Assembly: GCA_030272155.1 (NCBI GenBank)
Contig: CP126193.1
Span: forward strand, 2,790,001 to 2,854,000
Source: Tetradesmus obliquus
Lineage: Eukaryota; Chlorophyta; Chlorophyceae; Sphaeropleales; Scenedesmaceae
DNA: 64,000 nucleotides
Reading direction: 5' to 3'
The position numbers and the translations under genes are program-made. The notes under the pieces were generated by a model. It saw only the letters and a list, made by a program, of their open reading frames with translations, made no database searches and had not been told where the DNA came from. Of this stretch, positions 14,616-26,938 are shown in pieces; position 1 is the first letter of the stretch; each line of letters starts with the position of its first letter.

Positions 14616-16162
14616 CAGACAGCAGCAGCAGGCAGACAGCAGCAGCAGACGTCAGTGAGTCGAATTTGGCGCATGTGCCGCATATGGGCCTCAGCAACAT
14701 TGCACAGGTGTGACAGCAAACTGCACACACAGCTGTCAATGTGTTGGCCTGCAGTCGCTGCCAACCCCTGCTGCATTGTTTACTGCCAGCACATCTTCAG
14801 CTGCAAGGCCCGCACTCACTCTCTATAAAGTTTTGCCCCATGATTGCTGCGCGCACGTGCTCTTTCCGCCGCACTTCCAGCTCTGCTGCCTTCCGCTTCT
14901 TCTCCTGCATTGCAACCAGCAGCACCACCACCAGCAGCAGCAGCAGCGCAGCAATCATTTGTGAGTGCTATGGGAGACGCACCCTCTTACACTGCTGCTG
15001 CATGTTCACCCAGCTGCAGCGCAGGTGGGCTGACCAGAGTCACGTGCCTCCTGTACAAGGGAGGCTCTGCAGCCCTGCAGCACAAGATGCCTGGCATTCA
15101 AAGCGATGCTCACAACTGCACTGGCAGATATTCAAGCGCACTCTGGCTGAGGCGCTTCACTTACACTGACGCGGCGACTTTAAGCAACTACTGTAGCCTG
15201 TCGCAGCAGCCCTCGACGCCACTACCCGCCGCTAGCCTTCCCTGCAAAAGCGCCCCCAACGCTGCTATGCCAGGCAAATTCCTGCTGCCTGCAGCCACTG
15301 CAGTCTGCAGCCCCGCACCTCTATCTGCTCCTGCGTCTCCTCCGGCTTTGCTAGGTTCCTGTACAGGAAGTACGAGACAGCGCTAACACCTAAGCCCCAG
15401 TAGTAGTACTCCCAGCGCCGCAGGGGCTTGCCACTGCCAGGCACCTCTGTGCTCATCTCTAGCAGGCTCTGCAGGCCGCCGCCTTGCCCTGGCGGGTGAG
15501 ATAAATGATTAAGATATTAGTAGTTTTTGCAGCACAGCAGCAGAAGGTCAGGCAGGGGAGGTACAGGAGGTGGTGAGGCGCTTGAGGCACAGCGGGCTGC
15601 AAGCGCTGCAAGTGGTGTGCAAGGATACCTCAGGTGCACGGCTGCTGTCACATACGGATAGCAAGAATGAGATGTGTCTAAGGCCTTGATACAAAGCCAA
15701 CTGCTGCTGAGGTGACTGAACATAGCTTTGTGTGTATGTACACCAAAGTTGTATCACATCTCATGGAGCCCTGCAGGCCCAGCGCTCAGCAGCCTTGCTG
15801 CGATTGGCCAGCTGCTGGGCATTAGCAGCCCTGCACATTGCTATGCTGCTTTTCAGCATTTGCTTACCTGAACTGGATGCTGCTGCTGCTGCCTCTGCTG
15901 CAGGTGCCTCTCCAGCTGCTGCAGCACTGCCGCTGCCGTTCTTGATGTTCACACGCCTCAGCGTGCTGCGACTGCTGTTTGTGGCATGCGTGCTGAACAG
16001 GTGACAACTGCCTGATCCAGCATTGCCAGTTGATGCTAGAATTCTGCTGCTTATGCTTTCCAGGCCTGAGGACAGTTCTGCCCTGCTGCTGCTGCTGCTG
16101 CTGCAAAGTATCCGCCAAAGCTGTGCATGTCTAAGACTGCTTAGTTGTGTCATGGCGTTCAA
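14119..16162 (-). CDS. Small single-pass membrane protein, probably mitochondrial, 5 exons, function unknown
   Basis: Exons in gene order: 16162-15868, 15488-15319, 14904-14820, 14578-14490, 14193-14119; all phases match, giving 237 aa. The first ~95 residues are Ser/Arg/Ala-rich with few acidic residues (HLFSTHATNSSRSTLRRVN), as in a mitochondrial presequence. An ATG inside exon 2 (15456) could instead start a 128-aa form. One membrane segment follows (WEYYYWGLGVSAVSYFLY). Then comes a charged helix (EKKRKAAELEVRRKEHVRAA) and an acidic tail with two similar motifs: GLSPAQIVKFM and GLTPEEIDAYV. This layout resembles accessory subunits of inner-membrane complexes. I do not recognise the family, so that is inference only. 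It is divergent from the DNAJC8-like gene. Confidence 0.7.
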
Positions 16163-16687
16163 TAACTGTTCAGAAGACGCTAAATTCAGGTGTAGAATAA
16201 TGGTAAAGCTACGGAAGGCTGCTGTGCAAGTTGCGAGTTACACAGATGTCTCAGCTCGGCATCTGGCTCACTATGCCACTTTAAAGAACGGAATTAGATG
16301 TTTCACAACCATCCAATGAAGCGATCCAACGGTCGGACTCCGAATTACGGTGGTTGGAGATGACTGTCACGTTGGTGTTTAGCTGGTGCCCTTGTTGCTG
16401 GCCTGCAGAGATGGTGATGGTGAACCAGGCTTCACACGCAGCTGAAAGATCAGCTTTTAGTCGACCCCTAAGTGGTACATGGCTCAGACAGCACGACAGC
16501 AGCAGGCGAACCCAAAGTGCTTAAAGTCAGGAACAGCTGCTTACCTTTCTGATTGCATGTACCGTGCCTTCCCGATACTTCCTACATCTCGTGTCTAGCT
16601 GAAGCTGCAATTATCTTCTAACAGCTGCTGCAGCTACCAGTTGCAGCAGTCCAGGGGTAGCTTGGGCAACAGCAGTTGGTTCCCAGC
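16163..16687. promoter_or_regulatory. Divergent promoter region
   Basis: This 525-base spacer separates two genes transcribed in opposite directions, so both promoters should lie here. I see no convincing TATA box or repeated element. Confidence 0.35.
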
Positions 16688-19600
16688 ATGGGTGCAGATG
16701 CAGAACAGCCGCCTCCCCTGCCTGCTGATCCTCAACCGACCCTGCCAGATGAGCGGCCACCGCTACCGGCAGAGCAGCCTGTGGCAAGCACAAGCCAACC
16801 CAGCAATGGCGAGGCAGCGGCAGCAGCAGAAGCAGCGCCTGTTGCAGAAAAGCCCAGTGCCGAGGAGGCGGCACTACTCAAGGTGTGCTGCATGCTGTGC
16901 TGTTGCGTCGACGCTGCATAGATGCACATGGGAACAGCCTTGCAGCATGCCAGGCGCATGTTTCAAGGAGGGTCGAGCAGGCGCTCAAGCAGCATGCGTT
17001 CATGCGCATGCAGCCATGCATGTACCCATGCTGTGCACTACTGGATGACCGAATCGCACAGTGCATAGTTGTTTACTGGTTGGCCATCCTTCGGCCGCCC
17101 AACTCGTCAGCAGTAGCGGACAAAAGCATCCTCAATCGTTGCTGTGTTGGTGCCTTGCAGGAGTTTTTCAGTGAGATGAAGGATGTTGACCGTGACAATG
17201 AAGTCAGCAGGTGAGGGTGCAGGCGTGCGTGGAATAGAAAGTGTGAGATGTGACACCTTTTCAAAGCAGTTTGCAGCAGATGGGGCATGCTTTGGGCGGA
17301 AGTAGTATCCCGTGCAGCTGCGATGCCTTTCGGGAGACGGCAGAGTGCTGTGTGCGGCTGCAGCTATGCGAGAGGTTGCAAGCTTTGCGCATGGTGCACC
17401 TTGGTGTTGTGCTGCGCCTCTCGCTTGCATGGAACATCACAGCAGATGCTGCCTGATAGGCAGCAGGTAGTGTTGCGCAAGCGCGCTTGTCTGCCTGCCT
17501 GTTCTGCTGCGCTTGCACAGGAACCGCGCTGCAACAGCAGACATGGTATGCGTGTGGCTGCAGTTCACACCAGCTGGACAGCAGATGGGGACACCAGCAC
17601 AATGCATCGAGCACAGCTCAGTTGCAGCAGCAGCAGCAGCGCAGCACAACCAGGCACATACATGGCCATGGCATAAGGCACCCTGCCTGCCAGCTCTTTC
17701 GCAAGTGTGCCTATCCACCCACCATGCTTGCTTCCATAGCCTGCAACCCAGCTCTACGCAGCCATAGGCTACCACATAATATGCATTGAATGATACACTG
17801 CAACATTCTCATAGACTGCGCTCACGCTCTTGTTGCTGTTGTCTGCTGCTTGCAGGATTCTGTGCGCCTTCAAGCTCAATCCGTATGAGCAGCTCAACCT
17901 GCGCTTCACCGCAACGCCAGAGGAGATACGCAAGCAGTACCGCAAGCTGTCGCTGATGGTGCACCCAGACAAGTGCAAGCACGAGAGGGCCTCAGAGGCA
18001 TTTGAGGGTGAGTAAGATGTGCTTGGCTGCAGCAGTGGCGGCAGCAGCGGTGCAGCTACCGCTGCGCTTGGCAGCAAGTACAGCAGCAACTACCTTGGCA
18101 GCAGTCTGTGAGTTGGGAGCTGGAGATCAGCAGCACTGCGTGCACACTTTGCAAAGTCAAACATTCCTTTGTATTGAGAAGCGGACGAAAGAGAGTGCAT
18201 GCGCATATCTGCATGCCTCGTGCCTGCCTGCACAGCATTTTTGGACGAGGTTCTCAGCAGCTTGTGCATGCTGTATGCCACTTGCCGCAGCACGCAAGCT
18301 GCACACTGACACATTGTGTGCTGTGCTCTGCTGTGCGCTGCAGTGCTGGGCCAGGCTCAGAAGCAGCTGCTGGACGAGGAGAAGCGCGAGTACCTGTGGA
18401 AGGTGCTGGAGATGGCACGAGGTGCGCAGCGGAAACATGATGCTGAACCTGCAGCGTGAACATGGTAGTGAGCTCACAGCTTGAACATGATTCGGGGGCT
18501 GGAAGTGGCACTGAACAGCACCGCAGGAGCAACAGCAGCAGCTGGTGCTGTCAGCATGCAGGCCTGAACACAAAGCCTTCAAGACTGTGGTCATTATGAT
18601 GCTACGTCATATAGTTTCGGGTGGCATGTTACATGGCAAATTATGCCGGGGACTCTAGTCTAGAGATTCTAGTGATGTGTGCCATGTGTTGTCTATGTCG
18701 TCTTTGCTGGCCACTTCTAATCCTCGGCGCCATGTGCCCTGTTTTGTGGTGCAGATGATGTGCGGCAGCAGCGAGACAAGGAGACTAAGAACGACACCAC
18801 CATTGAGCTTGCTGCGCTGCTGCATGAGGTGCGCCGGCTTGCAGGACAGCATGCTGGACAGGAGCAGACACTTGCAGGACAGCATGCTGCTGAGATCATG
18901 CCACAGAGCACAGTCCGGGCTGGGCAGACACTTGCAGGACAGCTCACTGCCAGACGCATGTTGCAGAGCACAGCTGGGTTGGACGGACACTTGCAGACGG
19001 ACACTTGCAGGACAGCTCGCTGCCAGACGCATGTTGCAGAGCACAGCTGGGTTGGACAGACACTTGCAGGACAGCTCACTGCTAGGCACATGTCGTATAG
19101 CACAGGTAAGTTGGACAGCCATTTGGTCGATGAAACCTAGTGCAGCCTCAGCAGTAAGATTGGTGGGTCCTAGGCTTGCCATATGCAAATGTGCCTTGCT
19201 ACGTGGCTTGAGCCCGCATGAGTCCTGCTGCTGATGAATGCAACAGCGTGTCATGCACATTATGCGCGCATCACAGCCAGGTTGCTGGTGGTGAAGGTTC
19301 AACATGCATGCCGATCATACGCCCTGTGCTGAACTCACCCTGCCGTCTGTGCTTGCGTGGCTGCTGCATCTGCTCGTGCTGCGCGCTGCTGCGCCTGCAG
19401 AAAGGCAAGGAGGGCGTGCGGGAGCAGTACGAGACCACGGACGAGTTCCATGAGAAGTGGCGCATGAAGGCGCGAGACATGCTGGCTAAGAGCGAGTGGC
19501 GGCGGCGCAAGCTGACAAAGCGGGTGAGCCAGGAGCAGCAGCAGCAGCACGCGCTTGTGGCATAGGGTGTTGTCTGATGAAGTTGCAGTATGCATGGCCA

Positions 19601-20491
19601 TGTAGGGATTTATGTGAGCAGCCGCCTATGATGGCAAGGTGGCGCCGTGCATGCTGCATACATACACGTGCTGCCCTGCCTGCCTTCGACCCAGCCACAG
19701 CCTGGTCACCCACCTGCTGCTGCCGGCGCTGCCTGCTGCCTTATCTGCCTGCAGCTCAAGGATGCGACTGAGTGCTCCAAGGAGGACGAATAGAATGCAT
19801 GCAGTGCTCGCCTGCTGCCCCCACAACGCTCAGCCTGCTGACCTGCTTGCCTGCCTGCCTGCCTGCCCGCCCCATGTTTCCAAATAGCCTCAGCCTGCTG
19901 ACCTGCTTGCCTGCCTGCCTGCGTGCCCCATGTTTTGAACCCTTTGCAGCTCAAGGATGAGACTGAGTGCTCCAAGGAGGACGAAAAGATTGAATGCAGT
20001 GCTCGCCTGCTGCCCCCACAACCCTCAGCCTGCTTGCCTGCCTGCCTGACCCATCTTTTCAATACCTGCAGCTCAAGGACGAGACGGAGCGCGTCAAGGA
20101 GCAGGCATGCATGCATTGCTCACCTGCTGCTCACCTGCCGCCGCAACAACCCGCACCCCGCTGACCTGCCCGCCTGCCTGCTTGTCTGCCTGCCCATGTT
20201 TTCAATTCCTTACAGCTCAAGGACGAGACGGAGCGCTCCAAGGAGGAGCTGAAGGAGCACCGCGAGACGGCCAAGCGCCAGCGCGAGCACGAGAAGCAGT
20301 GGGAGAGCAGCAGGGACAGCCGCGTGGGCACCTGGCGCGACTACATGAAGAAAGGAGGCACGAAAGGCGGCGGCCACATCAAGCCGCCCAAGCAGAAGAC
20401 GCACGACGAGGAGCGCACGTACGTGCAGCGGCCGGTGGGCGAGCAGCACCGGCCGCCGCCGCCCAAGCCTGCAGGGCCCAAGAAGCACTGA
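16688..20491 (+). CDS. DNAJC8: DnaJ-domain protein, DNAJC8/SPF31-like spliceosome factor, 7 exons
   Basis: Exons: 16688-16882, 17161-17210, 17856-18007, 18344-18421, 18755-18828, 19401-19523, 20216-20491, about 315 aa. A Pro/Ala-rich N terminus (about 65 residues) is followed by [15 protein letters not shown]. The J domain begins LNPYEQLNL and carries the HPD tripeptide in [20 protein letters not shown], then [20 protein letters not shown] long charged helical region follows ([40 protein letters not shown]) and ends in [15 protein letters not shown]. That last signature matches the conserved C-terminal block of DNAJC8, where human has SRDGRVDSWRNF. The family associates with the spliceosome and Hsp70. 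The last exon is preceded by three extra copies of its own 3' splice site and start, and its stop end is repeated downstream. Confidence 0.88.
18836..19100 (+). repeat. Imperfect minisatellite in DNAJC8 intron
   Basis: About four imperfect units of roughly 60-70 bp share the core gacacttgcaggacagctca, followed by a segment like cgcatgttgcagagcacagc. It lies just after the donor at 18829. Confidence 0.8.
19755..20215 (+). repeat. Three tandem copies of the 3' splice site and start of DNAJC8 exon 7
   Basis: Copies start at 19755, 19950 and 20072; the real exon starts at 20216. Each has a pyrimidine-rich tract, CAG (TACAG at the real exon) and then CTCAAGGA(T/C)G, encoding LKD(A/E)TE followed by a CSKED, RVKEQ or RSKEE variant. 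Copy one reaches a stop after about 12 codons. The intervening units also share a run of CTGCCTGC repeats. Confidence 0.9.
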
Positions 20492-20990
20492 GGGCTGTGC
20501 TGTTGAGAGTTGAGTGTTGCCCTCTGGGTAGTGGCTATATCTGTGCAGCAGCAGCAGCAGCGCATCATATCCGCAGCCGCTGGATGGCGAGGACACTGGC
20601 TGCTGCAGCAATGCAATGTGGCAGCAGCGGCCGCCGCCGCCTGAGCCTGCAGGGCCCAAGAAGCACTGAGGGTGTGGTGTGGTGCGGCTGGTGGTGAGGA
20701 ATGTTGGGAGTTGGCTTGCTGGTAGCGGCTGCGTTTGTGCTGCTGCAGCGGCAGCAGTGCTTCGTATGTGCAGCTGCCGGATTCGAGGACGCTGGCTGCT
20801 GCACCCGGTGCAGAAGCACCGGCCGCCGCCTGAGCCTGCAGGGCCCAAGCAGCACTGAGGGTGTGGTGCGGCAGCTGGTGGTGGCCAGTTTTCGGTGTTG
20901 GCCTGCGGTGCTGCTAGTGGCTGTGTTTGTATTGCAGCAGCAGCAGTGCTTTGTGCAGTTGGCGGTTTGGGCGGGACCCTCGCTGCTGCA
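20452..20990 (+). repeat. Tandem array of the stop-codon end of DNAJC8
   Basis: The end of the coding exon ([16 protein letters not shown]) plus its downstream sequence recurs near 20623 and 20816 as PPPEPAGPKKH-stop and PPEPAGPSST. The steps are about 171 and 193 bp. Decayed flank sequence of a further unit runs to about 20990. Confidence 0.85.
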
Positions 20991-23064
20991 GCGACAGCGG
21001 CAGCGCTGTTGAGTTCAGGCTGTTGTTGCTTTGTGGCGCAGCAGCAGGTGCTGGATGGGAGGGGTACCTGCCCGCAGCTGCATGCAGCGCAGCGGCCATT
21101 GCATGCAGTGGTGCTGCCTGTTGGAACGAAGCCTTGGCTGTTATCACAATGTACTGCATGCATTGGTTAGTTGCTTTTGTGTGAAGTCCATCCGCTGCCA
21201 TCACATGCTGGTGGCGCGGAGCCCACAGCATGCCTCACAAGCATGCGGATGCCTGTGCAATCAGGGTGTTGGCTGGCTGTGTACAGACCACGCTTAGTGG
21301 CCTGTGCTGCAGGAAAGGGGTTCCAGGGACAGCAGCACAGGGGCTAGGGCTGCTTGCAAGCCCTGAGGCTGACATGGCTGTGTGGGGCCCACGCTGTGGG
21401 CAGCACCGCTGTTGACGGCTTGGCAACTGCTGCAGCTGGCGCTTTGCGCAGCTTTCTGCATGGTGTTGCCGACTCGCCAATGGCGGTGCTGCTGTTGGAC
21501 GGCATGGAGGGCCTGCGTGTTGCTGCACGCAGCCGCCTGCGCCGTCAGCACTACTATTTCTTGACTTGACTTTGTGGCAGGCTTGTGGGAGGGACTGCCC
21601 CTGTGAGTTTGCTGTGGGCGTTCCCTTGCTGGCTCTAGCTTGACTGGCCCTGGCGTTGCAAAATATGCCGCAGCTCAAACGTTTTATGCCTGGTTGACGT
21701 AGTTGAGTAGCCGTCAAATTTTGCAGCGACTACCGCAAGGTTTGCGGCTGCATGTCCTGCCTCCCATCGGCTATTAGTGCCTGCTCAGGCTGCCATGCCA
21801 GCTTGGTTGCTGCAACTCTTTGTACTGGTTGCTGTGTGGTCTGCAGCATCGCAGACGCTGTAATTACGCAATCTGTGATCATGAACCGCTCCTGGACTGC
21901 TTTGGCAACCGCTTACTTGTATGCTGGTAGCCCCTACTTCTCCTAGACTATGTAGGGAGGGTTCTTACAAGCAGCAGAGCGCAACAACCAAGCCGAAAGC
22001 AGGCCTTTTGCACCCTGTGTTGTTTGGGTAGAGCGCCAACTTGTTGCAACGGCTGGGCGCTGAAAGGCACCCCAAGAAGGTGTTATTATTTCTTCTGCAG
22101 CCCACCGGGGCTTCAACAGCAACTGCAGAACTGCCCCTCTTTGGCTATGCCAGTATGCAAAATGGCATGCAGAGGACATGCGCAAAAACGGCGTACAGCC
22201 AGCTACACCCGTTAGATGCAAAATGCTCAATTGTGTGCGATGCTATGCACCATTGCTATGCACGTGCTGGAAATACAGCACCAGCAGCAGCTGCAGCGCA
22301 GCGAATGCAGCGCCACTGGTGACGGACAACACTAGCCTAGTGTGCTCTGCACACTTGCAGCTAGATGGCCAGCACAAATATTATTGCACACCGTGCTCAA
22401 GTGACAAACACGAAAGCCCTGTCTTGCTAGCTACAGTGCAAAGGCAGCTGCTGATTGTCACAGTCAGTACCTACTGGCTGAGCAGCAGCAGCATTGATTG
22501 ATTTAGGTGATCGCAGCATGCTGTAGACGCAGCACATTTGATCCGGTCGCCACAGCCTTGGCTGCATACCACACATCTCATCACATGCTTGTCAGCTCAA
22601 CGCACCGCAAGAAGCTGTGTGCGTTGGCGGCAAGCTGAAGTGCTGCGGACATTTAAATGCCTCTCAGCCACAAGGATTGAGCTGGCTGTCCACACCCGGA
22701 AAGACAGCTCCCTGGGCTTGAGGTTGCACCAGGGACACTGTTACACACACTAACTGTTAACACAACTGCCCACATGCATGGCAGGTGTCACTAGTCTACT
22801 TGCAGACTGTGCGCCCCTTGCTACCACCACCTCTGGCAGCGCACTTTAATTCGGTGTTCACAGACAGACGTGCAGTGTTCAATTTCAGTGGTGTCTTCAG
22901 GCCCCAACAGTATAGGCCACAGCTGCAGGACTCTACATGCAGCATGCACAATGCTGAGGGACGAGGCTCAGCCCTCCTCTCCTTCAATGCACAGCACTGG
23001 CACGACGCATGCTATCATGCAACACAACTTCCGGCACGCATTGCCTGCAATGCTGCTGAAACAT
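20991..23064. other. Convergent intergenic region, no supported gene
   Basis: Lies between the 3' ends of the DNAJC8-like gene and the Cys-rich gene. Only unspecific short frames are present on either strand, with no domain and no consistent splice chain. Confidence 0.5.
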
Positions 23065-26000
23065 TTACAGCACCAGCATAGCCAGCAGCGCCAGCACCGC
23101 AGCCAGGAAGGATGCAGCCTTGCCAGTGGCAGAGTTCTTGGGGGCAGCCTCAATCTTGGCCAGCAGGACATCGTCCAGAATGTATTTAGCAGAGCAGGGG
23201 CCCCTGGTGACAGTCACCTGCTTGGGCTCACCCTCAACCTTGGCAACTGTGAACTCAACATCACCACCAGGCACTTTGCCGGAGATGCTGGTGATCTCTG
23301 CAGGAGGGAGCAGGAACGCAGCAAGCGGCGCGGTCAGTGATGCTGCACATGGACGTGTTGATTGTAGCCAGCAGAGCGCTTGGCGTGTGTAACGACATGC
23401 AGGTAACTGTCATCAGGCTGCCACCATGCAAGCTGGCAATGCGCAAAGACGGCGCTGCGCAGGGACGGCAGCGCACAGCAACAAAGAAGATGCTGTGCTG
23501 ATTAGAGCACCGGACAGCAATAAACGATGAACACAGTTGCAACTGCACTACATGCAGCTGACAGCTGCCAAACACTCTGGCAACTCGCAACTCACTGTCT
23601 TCGGCCAGCACCACGGTGCCGACAGCGTCCATCGTCATCTGATCGCAGTCGGGGCCAATTGGCTTGAAGGTGGCGTATTTGCACTGGCCGCTCACAACAA
23701 CCTCCACGGCGGCTTTGTCCATGCAGATGTCAGGGCAGTCCCCGGTGGTGGAGTCAGCCACAAGAGTTGCATTGCCGGAGACCTTAATGGCCTTGGTAAG
23801 ATCGACTGCGGGAAGGAATACAGGCAGGCAGGCAAGGAACACAGACAGACCAGGTTTTCAGACAGAGCTTCTGCATGGGTCGTGGAGCGTGCGGCGTGTA
23901 GGTCAATTGTGTTCGACATGTGGGCGGAGAGTTCAGGTTGTTGGAGTTGCCTGCCATCAGCTGCACTGCAATGCATGTCATTGCATGTCAATGCATCAAT
24001 GTCAGCACAGATCACACAGCACAGATCACACAGCACTACATACTGTACACAGTGGTGTGCAGTGCACCGCAAGCTGCTTGCTTGTATCTCAAGGCACTCA
24101 CCGTCCTTGCATGCCTCAAGGTCAGCAATCCATGCAGCCACAGTTGCAGGGACCACAGTGTCCTCAACAATGGGCTGGCAGCAGAGTGCAGCGGCGGCTT
24201 CCACATCCACAATGTTGACGGTAGCCAGGGAGACGTCGGCGTTGCTGGTGTTGGCAGCCATGGCAACAGGGGTCACAGCAGCGCAGTTGAAGTTTGCTGC
24301 GCAGGTGGCGTCCGCAGCGTACTTGACCTGCATGGCACGTAACAAGAGAGCAGGGGTGGCACAGGCAGCAGGCAGCGGTGAGTTGTGGGGAGTTGCTTGG
24401 TGTACTTGCCAGTCCATGCTGTCAGGTGAACAGGACCGACATCCGCTAGAAGCCCTGAAAGCATCTAGGCATCACACCAGCAGGCAGCACCACAGCGTGC
24501 TGTGTGCGCGACTGAGGCAGACAAGCCTGCATTGACAGGCCGCAAGTTCAGCTGGGAACTGCGGTCAAAGCAACATGCACTGCATCACCACAGTACCCCG
24601 CACCTTCATGCAGCACTCATCCAGCGCCTCAATCGTGTTCAGGCCCGAGATAATCTTGTCGAGTGGCGCGGCATTCCTGGCTGCAGCAGGTGTGGTGAAT
24701 GGGAAATCGTAGCCAGATACATAACTGCAGTTGAGGAATGTGCCATTCTCCGCCGGGCCGTTGAGGTCAGCGCAGGTGGCGTTGACGGGGTACTCCTGCG
24801 GGAACAACAGCAGCAGATAACAAAGGCGTGTTGCTGAGCACTTGTTGTCTTGGGCCACCAGCCTGTGTCACTGGGGCTTGAAGTCAGTGTGCTGCTGGCA
24901 GCTGCTGTAGGCCGTACAGAATGCATGTGTTATACAGTTGTATTCAGTTGTTCACAAATCCTGGCTGGCATTCAGGCCGTGTTATAGTGCTGCAGGGGTC
25001 AACTCAGGGCATACAGCTGAATCATCCTTCAGTGTTCGGCAGAAGCTTGCAGCGACATACAGCCAGACATGCAATGCGTGGGCGTGCGCACTGCTGGCGC
25101 TTGCAAAGACTCTGTGCATGGGCCTGTGTGCTCAATCACGACACGCAGATACTCACGCAGCAGAACGGCACCCTTGCAGGTTCAGTGTCGGGAGTGAAGC
25201 TTGCGTTCTTCGCGGTTTTGCCGTCAAGGCAGACAGTCGTGTCGCAAGTCTGCAGCAGCAGCAGGACAGCAGATGAGCCAGGTCAGTGTCACATGGGGCA
25301 GTAGCGTGTCCTACATGTTTTGAAAAGCGTCCATGCTTAGATGTGACTCTGCCCACACACATCCCTGTACTTTCAGAAGCAGTGAGCGCTGCGCGACTTG
25401 CACAGGGTGCGGGGTGTGGCCTGGCATAGCACTCACAGGCAGTGCCGCGCAGCACTTCTCCTCTTGTGTGGCAAGGTCAGTCTTGGAGACGTTCACCAGC
25501 TGGCCCGCAACAGGAGCAATGGCACCGAACTTCACTGGGCACACCACAGTTGAATTTGTGCAGTCGTCGTTGGCAGTGAAGGCGGGCTGCAGGCACGCAG
25601 CAAATGGGGCAGCAGCAGCAGCGCAGCAGCCTCAGAGTCAGGCATGGGCAGCAGCTGCATCACCGCGTGCATCTGTGTGTGACGTGACACCAGTTCCTTT
25701 GTGGGGTAGCTGGGCCAAACAACACGATATGCGAAACAAGTGGGTTGTGCCAGCATCAAAGGCCAAGGGAGGGGTCTTTTGGGGTGAGCAGCCAGCAGGC
25801 GCTTGAAGCTCAGTGTGAAGCATGGCTCAGCACCAAAACCAGCGGGCTGCAGCGAGGCGCCCCCTAACAACAGGTGCAGCATGCTTCAACCAGTGCGTGC
25901 TGTGTGCTGACGTGTGGTGCAACACAGCCATGTGTTGCCAGGCCATCGTGGTTAGCTGCAGGAGTGCTAGCCCCTCACCTCGCAGCACAGGGGCTCAGCC

Positions 26001-26938
26001 TCGCTCACAAGCTTGCCGGTGATGCTTGTGGTGTTGGCCGCTGGCAGCTTGACACGGTCCATTTTGCAGGTGGACAAAGCATCACAGGTGGTGTTCAAGT
26101 TGGCTTTGAAAACCTACAAGCAGCAGCATTGGAACGCAGATGTTAGTCAGGCACAGTTGACACAAGTGTACTGTCTGCATAGCGCAGCAATTTCCAGAGA
26201 ATTGAAGTTTGGTTATTGTGGTTCTTGCATGCAGTGGCCCTGCAATGACACCGCCAACCGCAGGGGGGTGACATGCATGCTGATTGACCTTTAAGGGTGT
26301 GCAGCCGACAGCAGAAACAGATAGCATCTGCAAAATCATTGAGCTGTGGGCGCGGCAGCCAATGGTTGCACTCACACAGCACGATGCTTGGATGACAGCA
26401 TCGGTCTCGTTGTTCCAGACGTCCTTGGTGACGTCCCATGACCACTCGGCTCCAGCTGCAGCAACATTTGTGTAGCCCGTGCAGTTGCCGGCAACAGTAG
26501 TGACGTTGCCGCACTTGACGATCTCATCCTGCGAACAGCAGCATGCACGAAGGCAGCGTTGGCTAGCTGGCATACCCGCGTTCAGCATCTGACAGGCTGC
26601 CAGCAGCAGTTACAGCTGACTCAAAGTGATATTATGCTTTTTGACGGGGCTGTGAGTGCGGTCAACGTTGCTACACGAGCTGATTGCACGCCATGTGGAA
26701 GGGCAGGCCGGTCAAAATGCCAGGCCAGCTGTCGGGCAAGAAGCAACCTGCAACGCTCGGTGTATGCACTTTGATAATGATCCAAGTCGCTTCAATTGCA
26801 TCATAGCTCAAGCGTTGGATGTGGTGATTCGCATGAACATCACAGCCTGCACTTGGAGCCACTCACTGCTAGCAGACGCCTCGCTTGTCCGCAGTGCAGA
26901 AGCACAGCAAACACAGCACCGAAGATCACTGCCTTCAT
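23065..26938 (-). CDS. Secreted Cys-rich modular protein with GPI-like C terminus, 9 exons, function unknown
   Basis: Exons in gene order: 26938-26867, 26528-26376, 26113-25979, 25586-25437, 25249-25157, 24795-24604, 24327-24102, 23805-23596, 23297-23065; all phases match, 487 aa. Exon 1 encodes a signal peptide (MKAVIFGAVFAVLLHCGQA). Exons 2-6 each encode one module ending in or near a CysCys pair (QASCC, PLCCE, EKCCAALP, PFCC, DECCMK) with phase-0 introns; exon 7 carries ALCCQP. Many N-glycosylation sequons are visible (NVT, NCT, NTT, NST, NVS, NAS, NGT). The C terminus is a hydrophobic segment with no basic tail (ASFLAAVLALLAMLVL), as in GPI-anchored proteins. I recognise no named domain; it is probably a cell-wall or surface protein. 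Confidence 0.78.

Noticed and set aside
20210-21163. 317-codon minus-strand frame with repeated LGPAGSGGG-type segments
   Set aside because: It is the antisense of the repeated DNAJC8 coding end.
23537-24535. 332-codon plus-strand frame
   Set aside because: It is antisense to exons 7-8 of the Cys-rich gene and has no domain; the minus-strand exons explain the open frame.
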